A stretch of 64,000 nt of DNA from Mycoplasmopsis gallinacea (GTDB lineage Bacteria; Bacillota_I; Bacilli_A; Mycoplasmatales; Metamycoplasmataceae), in contig NZ_LR214950.1 of assembly GCF_900660495.1 (NCBI RefSeq), positions 434,001 through 498,000 on the forward strand, written 5' to 3'. Position numbers and translations under genes: made by a program. How positions within the stretch are numbered: the first letter of the stretch is position 1; the number at the start of each line of letters is the position of its first letter. Of the stretch, positions 53,854-64,000 are shown in pieces. Under the pieces are notes generated by a model, which saw only the letters and a program-made list of their open reading frames with translations, was not told the DNA's origin and ran no database searches.

Positions 53854-54603
53854 TTATTCCTTAAATAGTTTGTTTGTTTTTTTATATTCAAATTCTTTAG
53901 CAGTTTCTTCTAATTTTTCGATGTAAAAAGCATCATCAAAATATTTAGCTGGTTGAGCATTTACTCATAAAATGACTAAATAATACACAAGGATTTTTTG
54001 TTGAATTAAGTATTCTTCTCAATATGAATCATACTCATTTAAAAAGACTTCCTCTTGTTCTTTAGTTAAATGAGCAGAGCAAATAAAGTAAGCAAGATCA
54101 AAGTGCTTATCACCCATTGTTGCATATTCTCAATCAACAAAATACAATTTATCGTTTTTATCAATTAAGAAGTTAAATGGAAAAAGATCATTATGAAGTG
54201 GTCTATTTTTTAGACTTTTAGCAAGAATGTTATTAATTCTTCTGAAATATTTATCAATTACTGGAATTTTTAAACCTTTTTCACGAATGATTTTTTGATA
54301 GTGTTTTACCCTTGCGGCTAAGTTATTTTTCGGAAATTCAAGTTTTGAATCATGCAAGGTTTTAAGATTTTTAGCGACTTGAATTAATAATTTATCATCT
54401 AAGATAACTTCCTTACTATCAATTCACTCTCAAGAGATGGTATTTTGATTATTTTCGATAAGTTTAGGCACAAAATCTAATTTAGATAAAAGTTCATAAT
54501 TGATTTTGTGATTAAATCCATTGTATTTCTTCTCTTGCATAAAGACTTTATCATCTACTTTATACGATTGATTTGTATATCCTACTTCAATTTTTGTTTT
54601 CAT
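53854..54603 (-). CDS. Choline/aminoglycoside kinase-fold protein (LicA-like)
   Basis: 249 aa. The kinase catalytic loop PLHNDLFPFNFLID (HxDxxxxN) and metal-binding YFVDWEYATMGDKHFDLA are those of the APH/choline kinase family. Possible roles are choline or sugar phosphorylation for phosphocholine lipids or glycans. Start: ATG at 54603 (MKTKIEVGYTNQSYKV) follows AGGAGG, though at only 3 bases; an ATG at 54615 would include the Shine-Dalgarno and is less likely. Operon with the YhcH-family gene. Confidence 0.85.
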
Positions 54604-54828
54604 AGACCTCCTCATTGTGACAAATTCATTAAGTTTAATAATTATATTAAAAACTTTATTTATATTGCAATTTCGGTTGTGGAAATTATTTTGGTATAAA
54701 TTATGGAAATTATTCCATTTTTAGCTAAAAATATCCTATTAGTGACCACAATTAAGAAAAAAATAAGCAAATACTATACAATTATTAGAGTAAAAAAATT
54801 TTTCAATAAATAGATAGAAAGGAATTAT

Positions 54829-56196
54829 ATGAAAATTTTAGTTGTTGGCGCAAACCATGCAGGTACATCATTTTTAAGAACACTTAAGACATTAAATCCT
54901 AATGCATAAGTAGTTGCTTATGATAGAAATACAAACACTTCATTCTTAGGATGCGGAATTGCTTTATGAGTTGGTGGAGAATTTGAAAGTTCAGAAGGTC
55001 TTTTTTACTCATCTCCAGAAATTTTAGTAAAAGAATATGGTGTTAAATTAAAAACAAGTCATGAAGTTATTAAAATTGACAAAGATAAAAAAGAAGTTGT
55101 TGTTAAAAACTTAGAAACTGGTGAAGAATTTGTTGATAATTATGATAAATTAGTTTTTGCTGGTGGAACATGACCAATTGAACCACAAATCAAAGGAAAA
55201 GAATATAAAAACATTATGCTTTCAAAACTTTTCCAACACGCAGAAGAAATTGTTGAAAAAGCAAATGATAATAAAATTAAAGATGTTGTGGTTGTAGGAG
55301 CTGGATACATTGGGGTTGAGCTTGTTGAAGCTTTCCACTTAAAAGGTAAAAATGTAACTCTTATTGACTTACAAAACAGAGTTGTTCCAAACTACTTTGA
55401 TTCAGAATTTACTGATGTAATGGAACAAAATATGGCTAAAGAAGGTATTAAATTACAACTTGGCGAAAAAGTTCAAGAATTTAAATCTAAAGACGGAGAG
55501 CACGTATCAAGTGTTGTTACAGATAAAGGTGAATACAAAGCTGATTTAGTGATTTTATGTATCGGATTTAAACCTAGAACAGATGCTCTTGAAGGTGTTG
55601 AAAAATTACCTAATGGTGCAATTAAAGTTGATCAGTTCCAACGTTCAATTAGCGATGAAAACATCTATGCCATCGGTGATTCAGCAGCATTAAAAAATGT
55701 TGTAACAAATGATTATTCACACGTAGCTTTAGCAACAAATGCTGTAAAAAGTGGTCTTGTAGCTGCTCTTCACTTAATTGGTCTTAATGTACCATTCCCA
55801 GGTGTTGCTGGAACAAATGCAATTAATGTTTTTGATTGCCACTATGCTTCAACTGGACTTACAAAAGAAGCTGCTCTTAAAGCTGGAATTGAAGCTGCAG
55901 AATCAGAATACTGAATCGACAATGATAAACCAGAATTTATGAGAGATCATGAAAAAGTTGCATGTAAAATTACATATGAGAAAAACACATTTAGACTTTT
56001 AGGAGTGCAAATTGGTTCATGAGGTAAAACAATTCATACAGAAGTTATCTATATGTTCGCACTTGCAATTCAAAAAGGATTATCACTTCCTGAAATTGCT
56101 TTAACAGACGTTTACTTCCTTCCACACTTTAATAAACCATTTAACTTCTTCTTAATGCCAATGCTTAATGCACTAGGAATCAAATACAAAAAATAA
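54829..56196 (+). pseudogene. nox: NADH oxidase (Nox) with an in-frame stop at codon 27
   Basis: 455 codons. FAD-binding VVGANHAGTSF, redox Cys 42 in FLGCGIAL, NAD-binding VVVGAGYIGVELVEAF, and YAIGDSAAL identify water-forming NADH oxidase. Codon 27 is UAA (54907-54909, in LNPNA-stop-VVAYDRN), where GAA (Glu) would be expected; a single G-to-T change would explain it. No start codon follows before Cys 42, so unless this is a sequencing error or read-through the enzyme is inactive. The rest of the frame is clean, implying a recent event. AAAGGAATT precedes the ATG. The 3' end is duplicated by the adjacent IS. Confidence 0.88.
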
Positions 56197-56234
56197 TAAT
56201 TTGCAAATCAAAAACCAATTAGTAAAAACTAATT
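56051..56234 (+). repeat. 184-bp target duplication, left copy
   Basis: From ATATGTTCGCACTTGC to AGTAAAAACTAATT, identical to 58090-58273. It includes the last 48 codons of nox, the stop and half of the nox terminator. Confidence 0.92.
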
Positions 56235-58089
56235 CCTGAGTTTCCAAGTTACAACCTGTAAAAAAACGAATACATCTACTATATAGACGTATTCGTTTTT
56301 TTGTCTTAAAAATTACTAGAACTATTTATCTAGTATGTTGTAAAAATCACTATATATTTTGTTTAACTCTTTGTGTGATGGATCTAAATTATTTGTAATT
56401 TCCGATACTACTTCATCATTTACTATTTTTTGAGTTATAGTTATAAGTTTTAAAGCATCTATAAATTTGTTAATTGTAATTTTCTGAATTTCTCCATTTG
56501 TTTCATAGAATTTTTTCAGTTTAAAGATTGAATATTTTAGAACAACAAGAGATAAGAAACATAAAAATACATGCGCTAGAATATGCTCTTCTTTATGAAC
56601 AAAAATAGGTCTAATTTCAAGTGATGATTTTAAAATACGAAAACCTTCTTCTATTTTTCATTGTTGTCTATAAATTTCATTTGCTTTTTCTGCTGATAAA
56701 TCAAGGATATTTGTTTCTATCATATAAAATCCATCTTGATCAGCTATTTTCTTTATTTTGTCATAGTTTAATCTTCCAACTGTGACACCATCTACATCCA
56801 TATATTTTCTTTTGTATTCTGGAACCAAATCGCTTAAGCATATTGTTCCGCCAATTGATTTTTTATTAATTCTATCTATAAGGTTTTTTCTTTTTACTTT
56901 ATCTAATGTTTCTTTTGAAGGACTAAAATAAACAATTTGTTTTCTGTAATTACCATTAAATCTTTTCTTATTTCAAGAAGATTCAATAATTCTTTCTTTA
57001 GAAAATATATTATTTATGCACATATAATCTTTATCTTGAACTATAAAGTTTCTTGATTCAGCATTTAAATTATCAATTCGTTTTTGAAATATAAATTTAT
57101 AACCTTTTTGTTCTAAAAATCTAATGTTTGCACTTTGACTTAACCCTCTATCAGCAATTACAACAACATCTTTTATGTTATAAATTTTCTTCATTTCAAC
57201 TAAAAATGTTATTAAAGTTTGCGAATCAGCTGTGTTTCCTGGAAAAACTTTGTAGTGAAAGGGAATTCCATTGTTATCTGTGGCCATTGCTATTACGATT
57301 TGATCTTCATTGTGTTTTCCATCTTTTGAAAAACCTTTATTTCTTATTCCGCTTCTTGAAAAGCTCTCAAAATAAACTGTTGTATTATCAAAATGTATAA
57401 CTTTTTCATTTCTATCAGTTAACTTTTTCAATTTATCATAAAGATTTAATAGTATAGTGTTTTTGTTTTCTAAAAAAATATCTAAGTAATTATAAATAGA
57501 TGACTTTTTAATGTTTAAACCTTGGATAAAGTCATTTTTATTTTTGTATTGACAAATATAACTTCTAGGGAAAATTATTCTTGTTCCTATTATAAATTCG
57601 AGCACTTCTTGAAGAGATTTGTGTTTTGAATTTGGTAAAAAACTAAACAATTCTAATTCTTTTATAACTTTATAAATTAAATCGATACCAATGTTTTTAA
57701 CATTGGTTCGTACTGACATTGGTTCCAATAGTTCAAAAAATTTAGATTTTACAGCTTTTTTATCTGAACTCACTTCTATAAGTTTGGCTAGTGGTTTTAT
57801 ATCTTCCAAACTAGAAAGAGAATATTTTTCTTTAATTTCTTCTCAGTATCCTACACCAACCATTTGACTAATACCTTTACCATAACCATTAGAAACTGCT
57901 AAACCAAGATAAGTTCCTTTTGACTTTTTTGTTTTGCATAAAATGTAATTACTCATAATTAAATTATATCATATAGTTTGAGTAGTTTTAGTAAAAAAGA
58001 TATTTTTTATTAAAAAATACTCATATACTTTAGTATATGAGTATAAATTTTTCCTGATTGCAAAGTTGCTCTTAACTTGGAAACTCAGG
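56235..58089 (-). mobile_element. IS1634-like element (IS4 superfamily), 1855 bp
   Basis: Perfect 17-bp terminal inverted repeats CCTGAGTTTCCAAGTTA at both ends, one transposase gene, and a 184-bp direct duplication of the target outside. Very long, variable target repeats are the known hallmark of IS1634. Left end has a hairpin with ACGAATAC arms, right end a hairpin around ACTCATATAC / GTATATGAGT; both may stop transcription from entering. Confidence 0.93.
56322..57956 (-). CDS. IS1634-like DDE transposase
   Basis: 544 aa, full length. IS4-type catalytic residues: D190 (VIHFDNTTVYFES), D269 (VVIADRGLSQSA) and the YREK-type motif (YRQQWKIEEGFRILKSSLE) near residue 445. Opens MSNYILCKTKKSKG. 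The frame is intact, so the element may be mobile. The stop lies 87 bases from the IS end. Confidence 0.93.
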
Positions 58090-58273
58090 ATATGTTCGCA
58101 CTTGCAATTCAAAAAGGATTATCACTTCCTGAAATTGCTTTAACAGACGTTTACTTCCTTCCACACTTTAATAAACCATTTAACTTCTTCTTAATGCCAA
58201 TGCTTAATGCACTAGGAATCAAATACAAAAAATAATAATTTGCAAATCAAAAACCAATTAGTAAAAACTAATT
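58090..58273 (+). repeat. 184-bp target duplication, right copy
   Basis: Identical to 56051-56234. It holds a stranded copy of the nox 3' end (frame YMFALAIQKG to KYKK) and, with the following bases, the only complete copy of the terminator. Its last bases also encode the end of the minus-strand gene stopping at 58268. Confidence 0.92.
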
Positions 58274-58283
58274 GGTTTTTTCA
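58247..58283. terminator. Restored nox terminator
   Basis: CAAAAACCAATTAGT / ACTAATTGGTTTTTTC hairpin. It is intact only here; the left copy of the duplication ends in its middle. It overlaps the 3' end of the minus-strand DUF31 gene. Confidence 0.8.
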
Positions 58284-59800
58284 TTCATTTTTTTATAAGC
58301 TTCTATGAGTTTATTTAAATCTATTACTCGAGTTGAGCCACCTGTATATTCATTTAGATCAACAGGTAATTCAAAACCTAATCTTTTAGTTGGGTAAAGA
58401 GTTTCTATTGTTTTATCAAAAGACTTAGCTTGGTTTAAATTATCTGCGTTATAGAAGATGTTATATCTATAATTAAACATTAAAAGTGAACCTGAATTGG
58501 CATATTTTCTTGAATAATACTTTTCAAAGTATTTAAATTCACTTGTTATTTTAGTAGGCAATCAAAAACCATTGTTTTCACTTGTTCCAATAAAAATATT
58601 TGGAGATGAATTGATTTTTTCAACACTTCCTTGAGCTGATTTTTCAAAATTAGTTCCAGATGGTATGATCATTGAAGATAAATCAATGTATTTTTTTCCG
58701 TTTAACTCAAAAACTTTTTTATCTTCGAAGAAATTAAATGAAATTTTGTTGATTAAAAAAGTTTTAAAAGAATCAAGTAATAAATGTTTATTGTTAGTTT
58801 GAATATGCTTAAATACACTTTGGTTGTTTTGAATATCATAATAACCTGAATCTTCATTAAATTTGTTCACATAATTTTCTGAGAAAATGTTATTTTCTTG
58901 GCTTATTGAAGTTCATTTTCTCGCTTCTTCTTCGCTTTCGAAATTAACTTCAATGATTGCATAATCTAGATAAGAATGAAGTTCAGAATTTTTATATTCT
59001 TCTGGTAAAAAATACTCAAAAGGTGTCATTTTAATACTTCATTGATCTCTTCCGTCTTGAATCACTTTTGCTTTTACTGTTTTGTCTTCTAAATTAGTAT
59101 GGAAAAGTGTTAAGTCAAATTCTTCTTGATCCATTTGTTCAAAGAATAAGTGACCTGCGGATAATAAAAATCATTTTGTTGGATATTCGCCTTCATTATC
59201 TAGTGATAAATAATTGATGAATCTAGCATTACCGATTGTAGTTTCTTGGTTGCTATTAGTAATTTTTATTCCTACCGAATTATCAATTTTATGATTTTGA
59301 GATTCAAGCAATTTATAAGAGACGTCTCTTTTTAAAAATCCGCCAATAGATATTGTGTATATTTTTTTGTCAGAAAAATCAGAAATTTCTTGTCCATCTC
59401 AATTTTTTGATTCAATTAAATAAATTACTAAAATTCCTTGGTCTTCTAATTTTTCAAGCCCATAAACTTTATATTCATCATAGATTGAATTATCATAAAA
59501 ATATATCAATGAATCTATATTTGTAAGAGTTTCTATTTGATCTACATATTTATTTTTTATAACATTTTCATATAATTCGAAACTTCTTTTAAAATTATCA
59601 ATTTTTGTATATTCTAAATTATCAACTCTTGAAACGCTATAAATGGTGTTTTTAGGGTTTTTTAATCTAAAACCTGGTCTTTCTATTATTTCAAAATCTG
59701 TGACGTCTCAAATTGAGCAACTGGTTAATGAAACATAAGAAATAATCGGCAACGACAAAAAACCAATTTTTTTTATGAATTTTCAATATTTTTTAATCAT
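58268..59800 (-). CDS. DUF31-like lipoprotein with a lost catalytic serine
   Basis: 510 aa. Signal peptide ending VSLTSC (lipoprotein). The middle matches the trypsin-fold DUF31 paralogue at 61374-62831: His in WFLLSAGHLFFEQ and Asp in YLDYAIIEVNF are kept, but where the paralogue has KQGSSGVVEKIN this protein has EKSAQGSVEKIN, so the expected serine is Gln. It is probably a non-catalytic binding partner. Last gene of a three-gene operon; the ATG lies 1 base after the previous stop. Ends inside the IS target duplication. Confidence 0.82.
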
Positions 59801-59801
59801 T

Positions 59802-61364
59802 TTATGCCTTTTTAAATTCAATTTTGTTTCCAAAATTAAACTCATTGTTAGGTGATAATAAAGTATATGGCAATTCACTTATATGCACAAATTTATCTTG
59901 TTGATAATTGTATAGTGATCTTGAAATGTATAAGTCAGGATATGAGAATCATCCATCAGTAACTTTTCAAGTTACACCATATTTTAAATTGTTGCTGAAT
60001 TCTAATGCGGTTGCGATCATTACGTCTCTGTTGTTTTTCATTTGGTATTTTCAATCATTCAATCCGTGATCATTGAAATTTTCATAAATTGTTTTACCGT
60101 TTCCTGTTACATGTGATTTTAAGAAAATTTCTAAACCAAAATATGCTAAAGCTACAAGAGCAACTGGTGTTCCAATTGTGCTTGAAACCATTAAGAAACT
60201 AGTGATTACTGCATTAACTGTTGAATTTACAAAATTTGCTAATGCTTTTACGTCGATATAATCGGATCTTATGGTAGAAAAAACATCTATTAGTGCAATT
60301 CCTGCTGATACAATATGATATGTTCTTATTAATTTACTAATCGCAGTACTTACACCAGGTCACAACTTGGTTAATGATGATACTTTGGATGTTCCACCAC
60401 CAACATTGAATACTTGTTTTATGTATTGTAAAAGATCAACTACTTTAGGATGGCTTGCTATTTTTGAAAATGTTGTTCCTAATGAAGATTTTAAAGTTGA
60501 AAGAAAAGATGAATAGCTATCAAAATTTAAAACTGATATTTTATTTGCTGCTTTCAGAAATTTTATTAATCTTAACGAAGTTATAATTTCATTATTTTTT
60601 TCTTTTGCTTTTAAGTTTCTCATTTGTACGTAAGCTTTAGATAAATATGGATTATTGTTAAAAACTTTTTCTACGAATTCAGAATAATCTACATCATACA
60701 TTTCATTTTCTTTACCAACTTCAGTAATTTTAATTGAATCTATGAATTCATCTTTGTTTGACATATTTTCCACTTTGTTCATAGCATTTGAGATGAAATT
60801 TTGCAAAATAGTCATATTAGATCAAGCTATATATGAAACGTCAGCTTCAAAAACATTATCAGTTATAGTAAATAAATCATATCCATTTTTAGTTATGTGC
60901 TCACCTTTGTATAAAACATCATAATCAGGGATGTTAGGATTATTTCGTGCTTCTATATATTTTGTTAGAGACCAAGTTCTTCCTGTTTTTGTTTCTTTTC
61001 CTTTATCTTTTTCTCTTATTAAAAATCTTTTATATTCAGAAACTAAAATCTTCTTTTGAAATAAAGAAACATTTAATAACATTATTTTATTTAATAGATT
61101 TTCGATATTTTCAAAATTGCTAATTGTTTGTATAAATCCAAGTATTTCTGGATTTTTTTTCATTAGTTTAAATTCTTTTTGGATTGATTCATAATTTTCT
61201 TTAATAAACTCTGAGTTATCTGAATTAAAAAACTCACTTAATAAAATCATTTCTTTTTTGTGTTGATCTATATTTGCTTTTTCTTTATTTATTGTCATAC
61301 TTATAATTGGTGAAGATGATAATAAAACACCTCCAAATAAAATAAATTTACCTAATTTTTTCAT
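59802..61364 (-). CDS. Secreted or anchored protein between two DUF31 genes
   Basis: 520 aa, family not recognised. N-terminal signal (FILFGGVLLSSSPIISMTI) without lipobox Cys. Residues 30-350 are helical and hydrophilic; a hydrophobic region near 380-440 (STAISKLIRTYHIVSAGIAL, FLMVSSTIGTPVALVALAYF) may insert into a membrane. C-terminal part: WKVTDGWFSYPDLYISRSLY. Start at 61364 with TAAGGAGAT ahead, overlapping the region of the upstream stop. Its position in the operon suggests it works with the DUF31 proteins. Confidence 0.78.
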
Positions 61365-61373
61365 AAAATCTCC

Positions 61374-62831
61374 TTAATTAGAATTCTTTTGTATTTTGAA
61401 ACCTAATGTTTTATTAGGGTAAAGTGTCTCGAATATTTTGTCAAAAGATTTAGATTGGTTAAGTTTCTCATTATGATTAAAAATATCATATTTAAAGTTG
61501 GACATTAAATAAATTCCTGCATTTTCACTTATTTTTGATGAGAAAACATCTTTAAAAAATTCAAATTCTTCAACTATTTTTGTCGGCATTCAAAGACCTG
61601 ATTTTTCATTAAAAGCAATTTTTATATTTGGTATAGAATTTATTTTTTCGACAACACCCGATGATCCTTGTTTAAATTTTGTGCCTGATGGCATTATGGA
61701 AGTTGATAAATCAACATAATAGGTTCCATTTGAATTAATAATTTGATCATTAGCAAAAAATTGAGTTGAATTATTAATTCTAAGACCAAAGTACACTGGG
61801 TCAAATAGATAAAGCCACTTATTTTCTGTATCTATATATTTAAAGACATTTTCTCCATTTTCTAGATCGAAATATCCTGAAAAAGTGGAAAAATTATTTC
61901 TATATGAATCAGAAAAAATATCGTTTTGTGGTTTAGTAGAAGTTCATTTTTTGGCATCTTCTTCAGTTTCAAAATTAATCTCTATAATTGCATAATCTAA
62001 ATATGTGTGCAACTCTTTATCTCTATATTCTCAAGGTAAAAATTTTTTAAAAACCTCTGCACTAAAATTTCATTGGTCTCTACCATCTTGAATCACTTTA
62101 GCTTTTACTGTTTTATCTTCTAAATTTGTATGGAAAAGTGTTAAGTCAAATTCTTCTTGATCCATTTGATCAAAGAATAAGTGACCTGCAGATAATAAAA
62201 ATCATTTTGTAGGATATTGGCTTTCATTATCTGGTGATAAATAGTTTACAAATCTAGCATTTCCTGTTGTCATTTCGTTATCTGAATTTAAAATTTTTAA
62301 ACCAACGGAGTTATCAATTTCTTTTTCTCTTTTTATAGACACAGGAATATCTGGTGTTTTTTGTTGTTTAAAATCGTCAATTTGTATATTTTCAAAATTG
62401 ATATGAGAAAAATCTGTTATTTCTTCACCATTTCAATCTTTTTTATCAATTAAATAAATAATTAAATGGCCTATTTCATCAAAAGCTTCCACTCCATACA
62501 CATAATATTTTTGATACAAATCGTTTGACTTAAATTCAAGAATTTCATCAATATCATCTATATTTTTAATATCACTAGCTTTTTTATTAATGATGCCATC
62601 ACGTTTATAATTATAAAATTTTAAATCCATTGATGTAGGAGGGACATATTTATAATCTAAATTGTGATGCATTGATAAGTTATAAAGTTTTTGTATTGGT
62701 GAAGATTCTTTAAATGTTAATTTCTTTTCTTCTTTTGAATTTGCAAGTACATAAGCTAATCCAGTGGCTGCAGCTACTGTAGTTACTAATGCACCCGAGA
62801 ATAAAAACAATTTCCTTTTATTAAATTTCAT
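61374..62831 (-). CDS. DUF31 serine-protease-like surface protein
   Basis: 485 aa. N-terminal anchor (LFLFSGALVTTVAAATGLAY), no lipobox. Protease-like core: His in KWFLLSAGHLFFDQ, Asp in YLDYAIIEINF, and Ser in FKQGSSGVVEKI, the full triad of the chymotrypsin-like DUF31 domain (Pfam Mycop_pep_DUF31), which in M. mycoides MIP cleaves immunoglobulin. First gene of the operon; AAAGGAAAG precedes the ATG at 62831, better than an ATG 30 bases upstream. Confidence 0.85.
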
Positions 62832-62921
62832 AATCTTTCCTTTAACTTTTTGATTATACATACTTATGATTTTTATTTATTTTTAGTTTTTTAATCGAAA
62901 AATCTAAAATTACATAGCTTT

Positions 62922-63746
62922 CTAACGTTTTCTAATTTTGACTCTAAATACTTTTGTTCAAAAAAGACCTATTAATGGGGTTAAAACACTTCCGAATACA
63001 AAGATAACGATATTTAAAAGTACAATAACAAAAGTATTTGTTCCTTTATAGAAAAGTGGGTGTGTGAAGTTTAAAAATCCATAAATGGTCATATCTAATT
63101 CTTTAGTTAAAGTCACATTTTCTTTAAGTGGAACATTTTGTAATTCATTATGAATTGGCAATGCCATAAAGAATGTTATTAAAGCGAAGAAGTAATAGCA
63201 AACCATTGTGATAAGACTTAAATAGATTGTTTTTCTAGATACTTCAAGTTCTTTTCTATTCATAATTCAAACCACAAATCCTAAAATAGGATTTACTGCA
63301 TGGATTATGAATGTATTAAAGAAATATAAAGGTGTGAATTTTTTAAGGTCTGGTCCAAAAATTAAGGTTCAATAAACCACGAAAGTAATTGTGATATAAA
63401 CAATTGCTAAAAATAAAATTTGTTTAACAATGTAATTTTTAGGGTGAAATGCATAAATAAAAAGGGCAATAACTAAAAATGTGTTGCTTAATCAAGTAAA
63501 AGTAAGGTTTGTTCTTCAAAACATTCCAAGAGTTTTAATACCGTGTAATTCACTTTTTAATAAAAATTCTCTTTCACTTGCTTGAAGTAAATTAATTTTC
63601 TCTATTGTTTTATTAGAAATGATATGTCAATTAATTAAAGTGGATGCAATTAAGACAAAAAGTGTCATTAATGCAATTAAAAATACAATTTTTTGCATTT
63701 TTGTAAAAGAATTGTATTTTTCTTTTAAAAATAATGTTAATTTCAT
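62922..63746 (-). CDS. Polytopic membrane protein
   Basis: 274 aa with about seven membrane segments (IVFLIALMTLFVLIASTLI, LSNTFLVIALFIYAF, ILFLAIVYITITFVVYWTLI, FFNTFIIHAVNPILGFVVW, LITMVCYYFFALITFFMALP, VIVLLNIVIFVFGSVLTPLI). Possibly a DUF1600-type mycoplasma protein; function unknown. UGA Trp several times. There is no ribosome-binding site: TATAAT, 7 bases, ATG. Confidence 0.78.
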
Positions 63747-63753
63747 AGATTGA

Positions 63754-63800
63754 ATTATAAGCAAATAAAAGCATATTAAAAGAAATTAAACAAATATAAT
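63754..63800. promoter_or_regulatory. Divergent leaderless promoters
   Basis: TATAAT at 63754-63759 (minus, 7 bases from the ATG at 63746) and 63795-63800 (plus, 7 bases from the ATG at 63808). Neither gene has a Shine-Dalgarno and no -35 is obvious. Confidence 0.6.
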
Positions 63801-63807
63801 TTTAAAT

Positions 63808-64000
63808 ATGGAAAATAAAGCATATAAATTATTAAAATCACTATATGAAAGTAAAATTCAAAAAAATTTAAGGTTTTCTTGAGAAACTATTCAAAAAGAA
63901 ATCTTAGAAAATAAAGAAAAGCTAGATTCTTTGAAAGCATTTTTTCAAATCGGAGAAGAACTTGAGTTAATTGAGTATGAAGGTTCGTTATTTTTAATTG
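63808..64000 (+). CDS. Unknown protein, 5' part (runs off the window)
   Basis: 64 codons visible, MENKAYKLLKSLYESKIQKN to the window end, with UGA Trp in RFSWETIQ. Lys/Glu-rich helices, and LIEYEGSLFLI looks like a small winged-helix or beta element. No family recognised. Apparently leaderless. Confidence 0.6.

Noticed and set aside
397-63746. Many genes look broken into short ORFs at UGA codons
   Set aside because: UGA is read as Trp (code 4): fragments join in the same frame and give full-length rpoA-operon proteins, fusA, parC and others. Only UAA/UAG interruptions were treated as real.

Overview
The window is a low-GC mollicute chromosome segment. It uses genetic code 4: UGA is read as Trp in almost every gene, for example rplQ codon 13, and RF1 is present. 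Gene content is typical of the Mycoplasma hominis group (Mycoplasmopsis/Metamycoplasma): OppABCDF with a giant OppF, many lipoproteins, DUF31 proteins, IS elements and no cell-wall genes. I cannot assign the species from sequence alone.

Layout. 0-5.8 kb (minus): a core operon secY-adk-map-infA-rpmJ-rpsM-rpsK-rpoA-rplQ with its terminator, then prfA. 6.0-7.4 kb: two related small membrane proteins. 7.5-10.2 kb: the nucleoside salvage operon deoD-deoA-deoC. 10.4-22.2 kb: a small membrane protein, then one long operon pepF-oppA-oppB-oppC-oppD-oppF behind a 5' leader that carries a clear lysine-riboswitch (L-box) aptamer and terminator. Peptide import and peptide cleavage therefore appear to be controlled by lysine. 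22.2-23.8 kb: an anchored protein, a HAD-phosphatase pseudogene and a relic IS end. 23.9-27.0 kb: rpsL-rpsG-fusA. 27.0-29.1 kb: an IS1202-like element between 38-bp direct repeats. 29.2-36.1 kb: a flavin disulfide oxidoreductase, three paralogous membrane proteins, pepA, a YigZ-family gene and a His-rich lipoprotein.

36.1-37.5 kb: an IS3-family element that split the terminator of the His-rich lipoprotein. 37.7-42 kb: a surface papain-like protease with a 225-bp internal repeat, and small anchored proteins. 42.1-44.7 kb: parC without parE. 45.0-49.7 kb: two anchored proteins resembling GT80 sialyltransferases. 49.8-51.8 kb: uvrB. 51.8-54.6 kb: a membrane protein, a YhcH/NanQ-like protein and a LicA-like kinase. 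54.8-58.3 kb: NADH oxidase with a nonsense codon, followed by an IS1634-like element that made a 184-bp target duplication covering the nox 3' end. 58.3-62.8 kb: a three-gene surface operon in which a DUF31 serine-protease-like protein with an intact GSSG motif is paired with a paralogue that has lost that serine. 62.9-64 kb: a divergent pair of genes with apparently leaderless promoters.

Themes. Scavenging (peptides, nucleosides) and host-facing proteins dominate. Three IS families have reshaped intergenic control regions. Several genes lack a Shine-Dalgarno and have TATAAT 6-7 nt before the start codon, suggesting leaderless mRNAs. Closed reading frames were rebuilt across UGA codons by hand, so coordinates should be accurate, but family names for surface proteins are motif-based inference.
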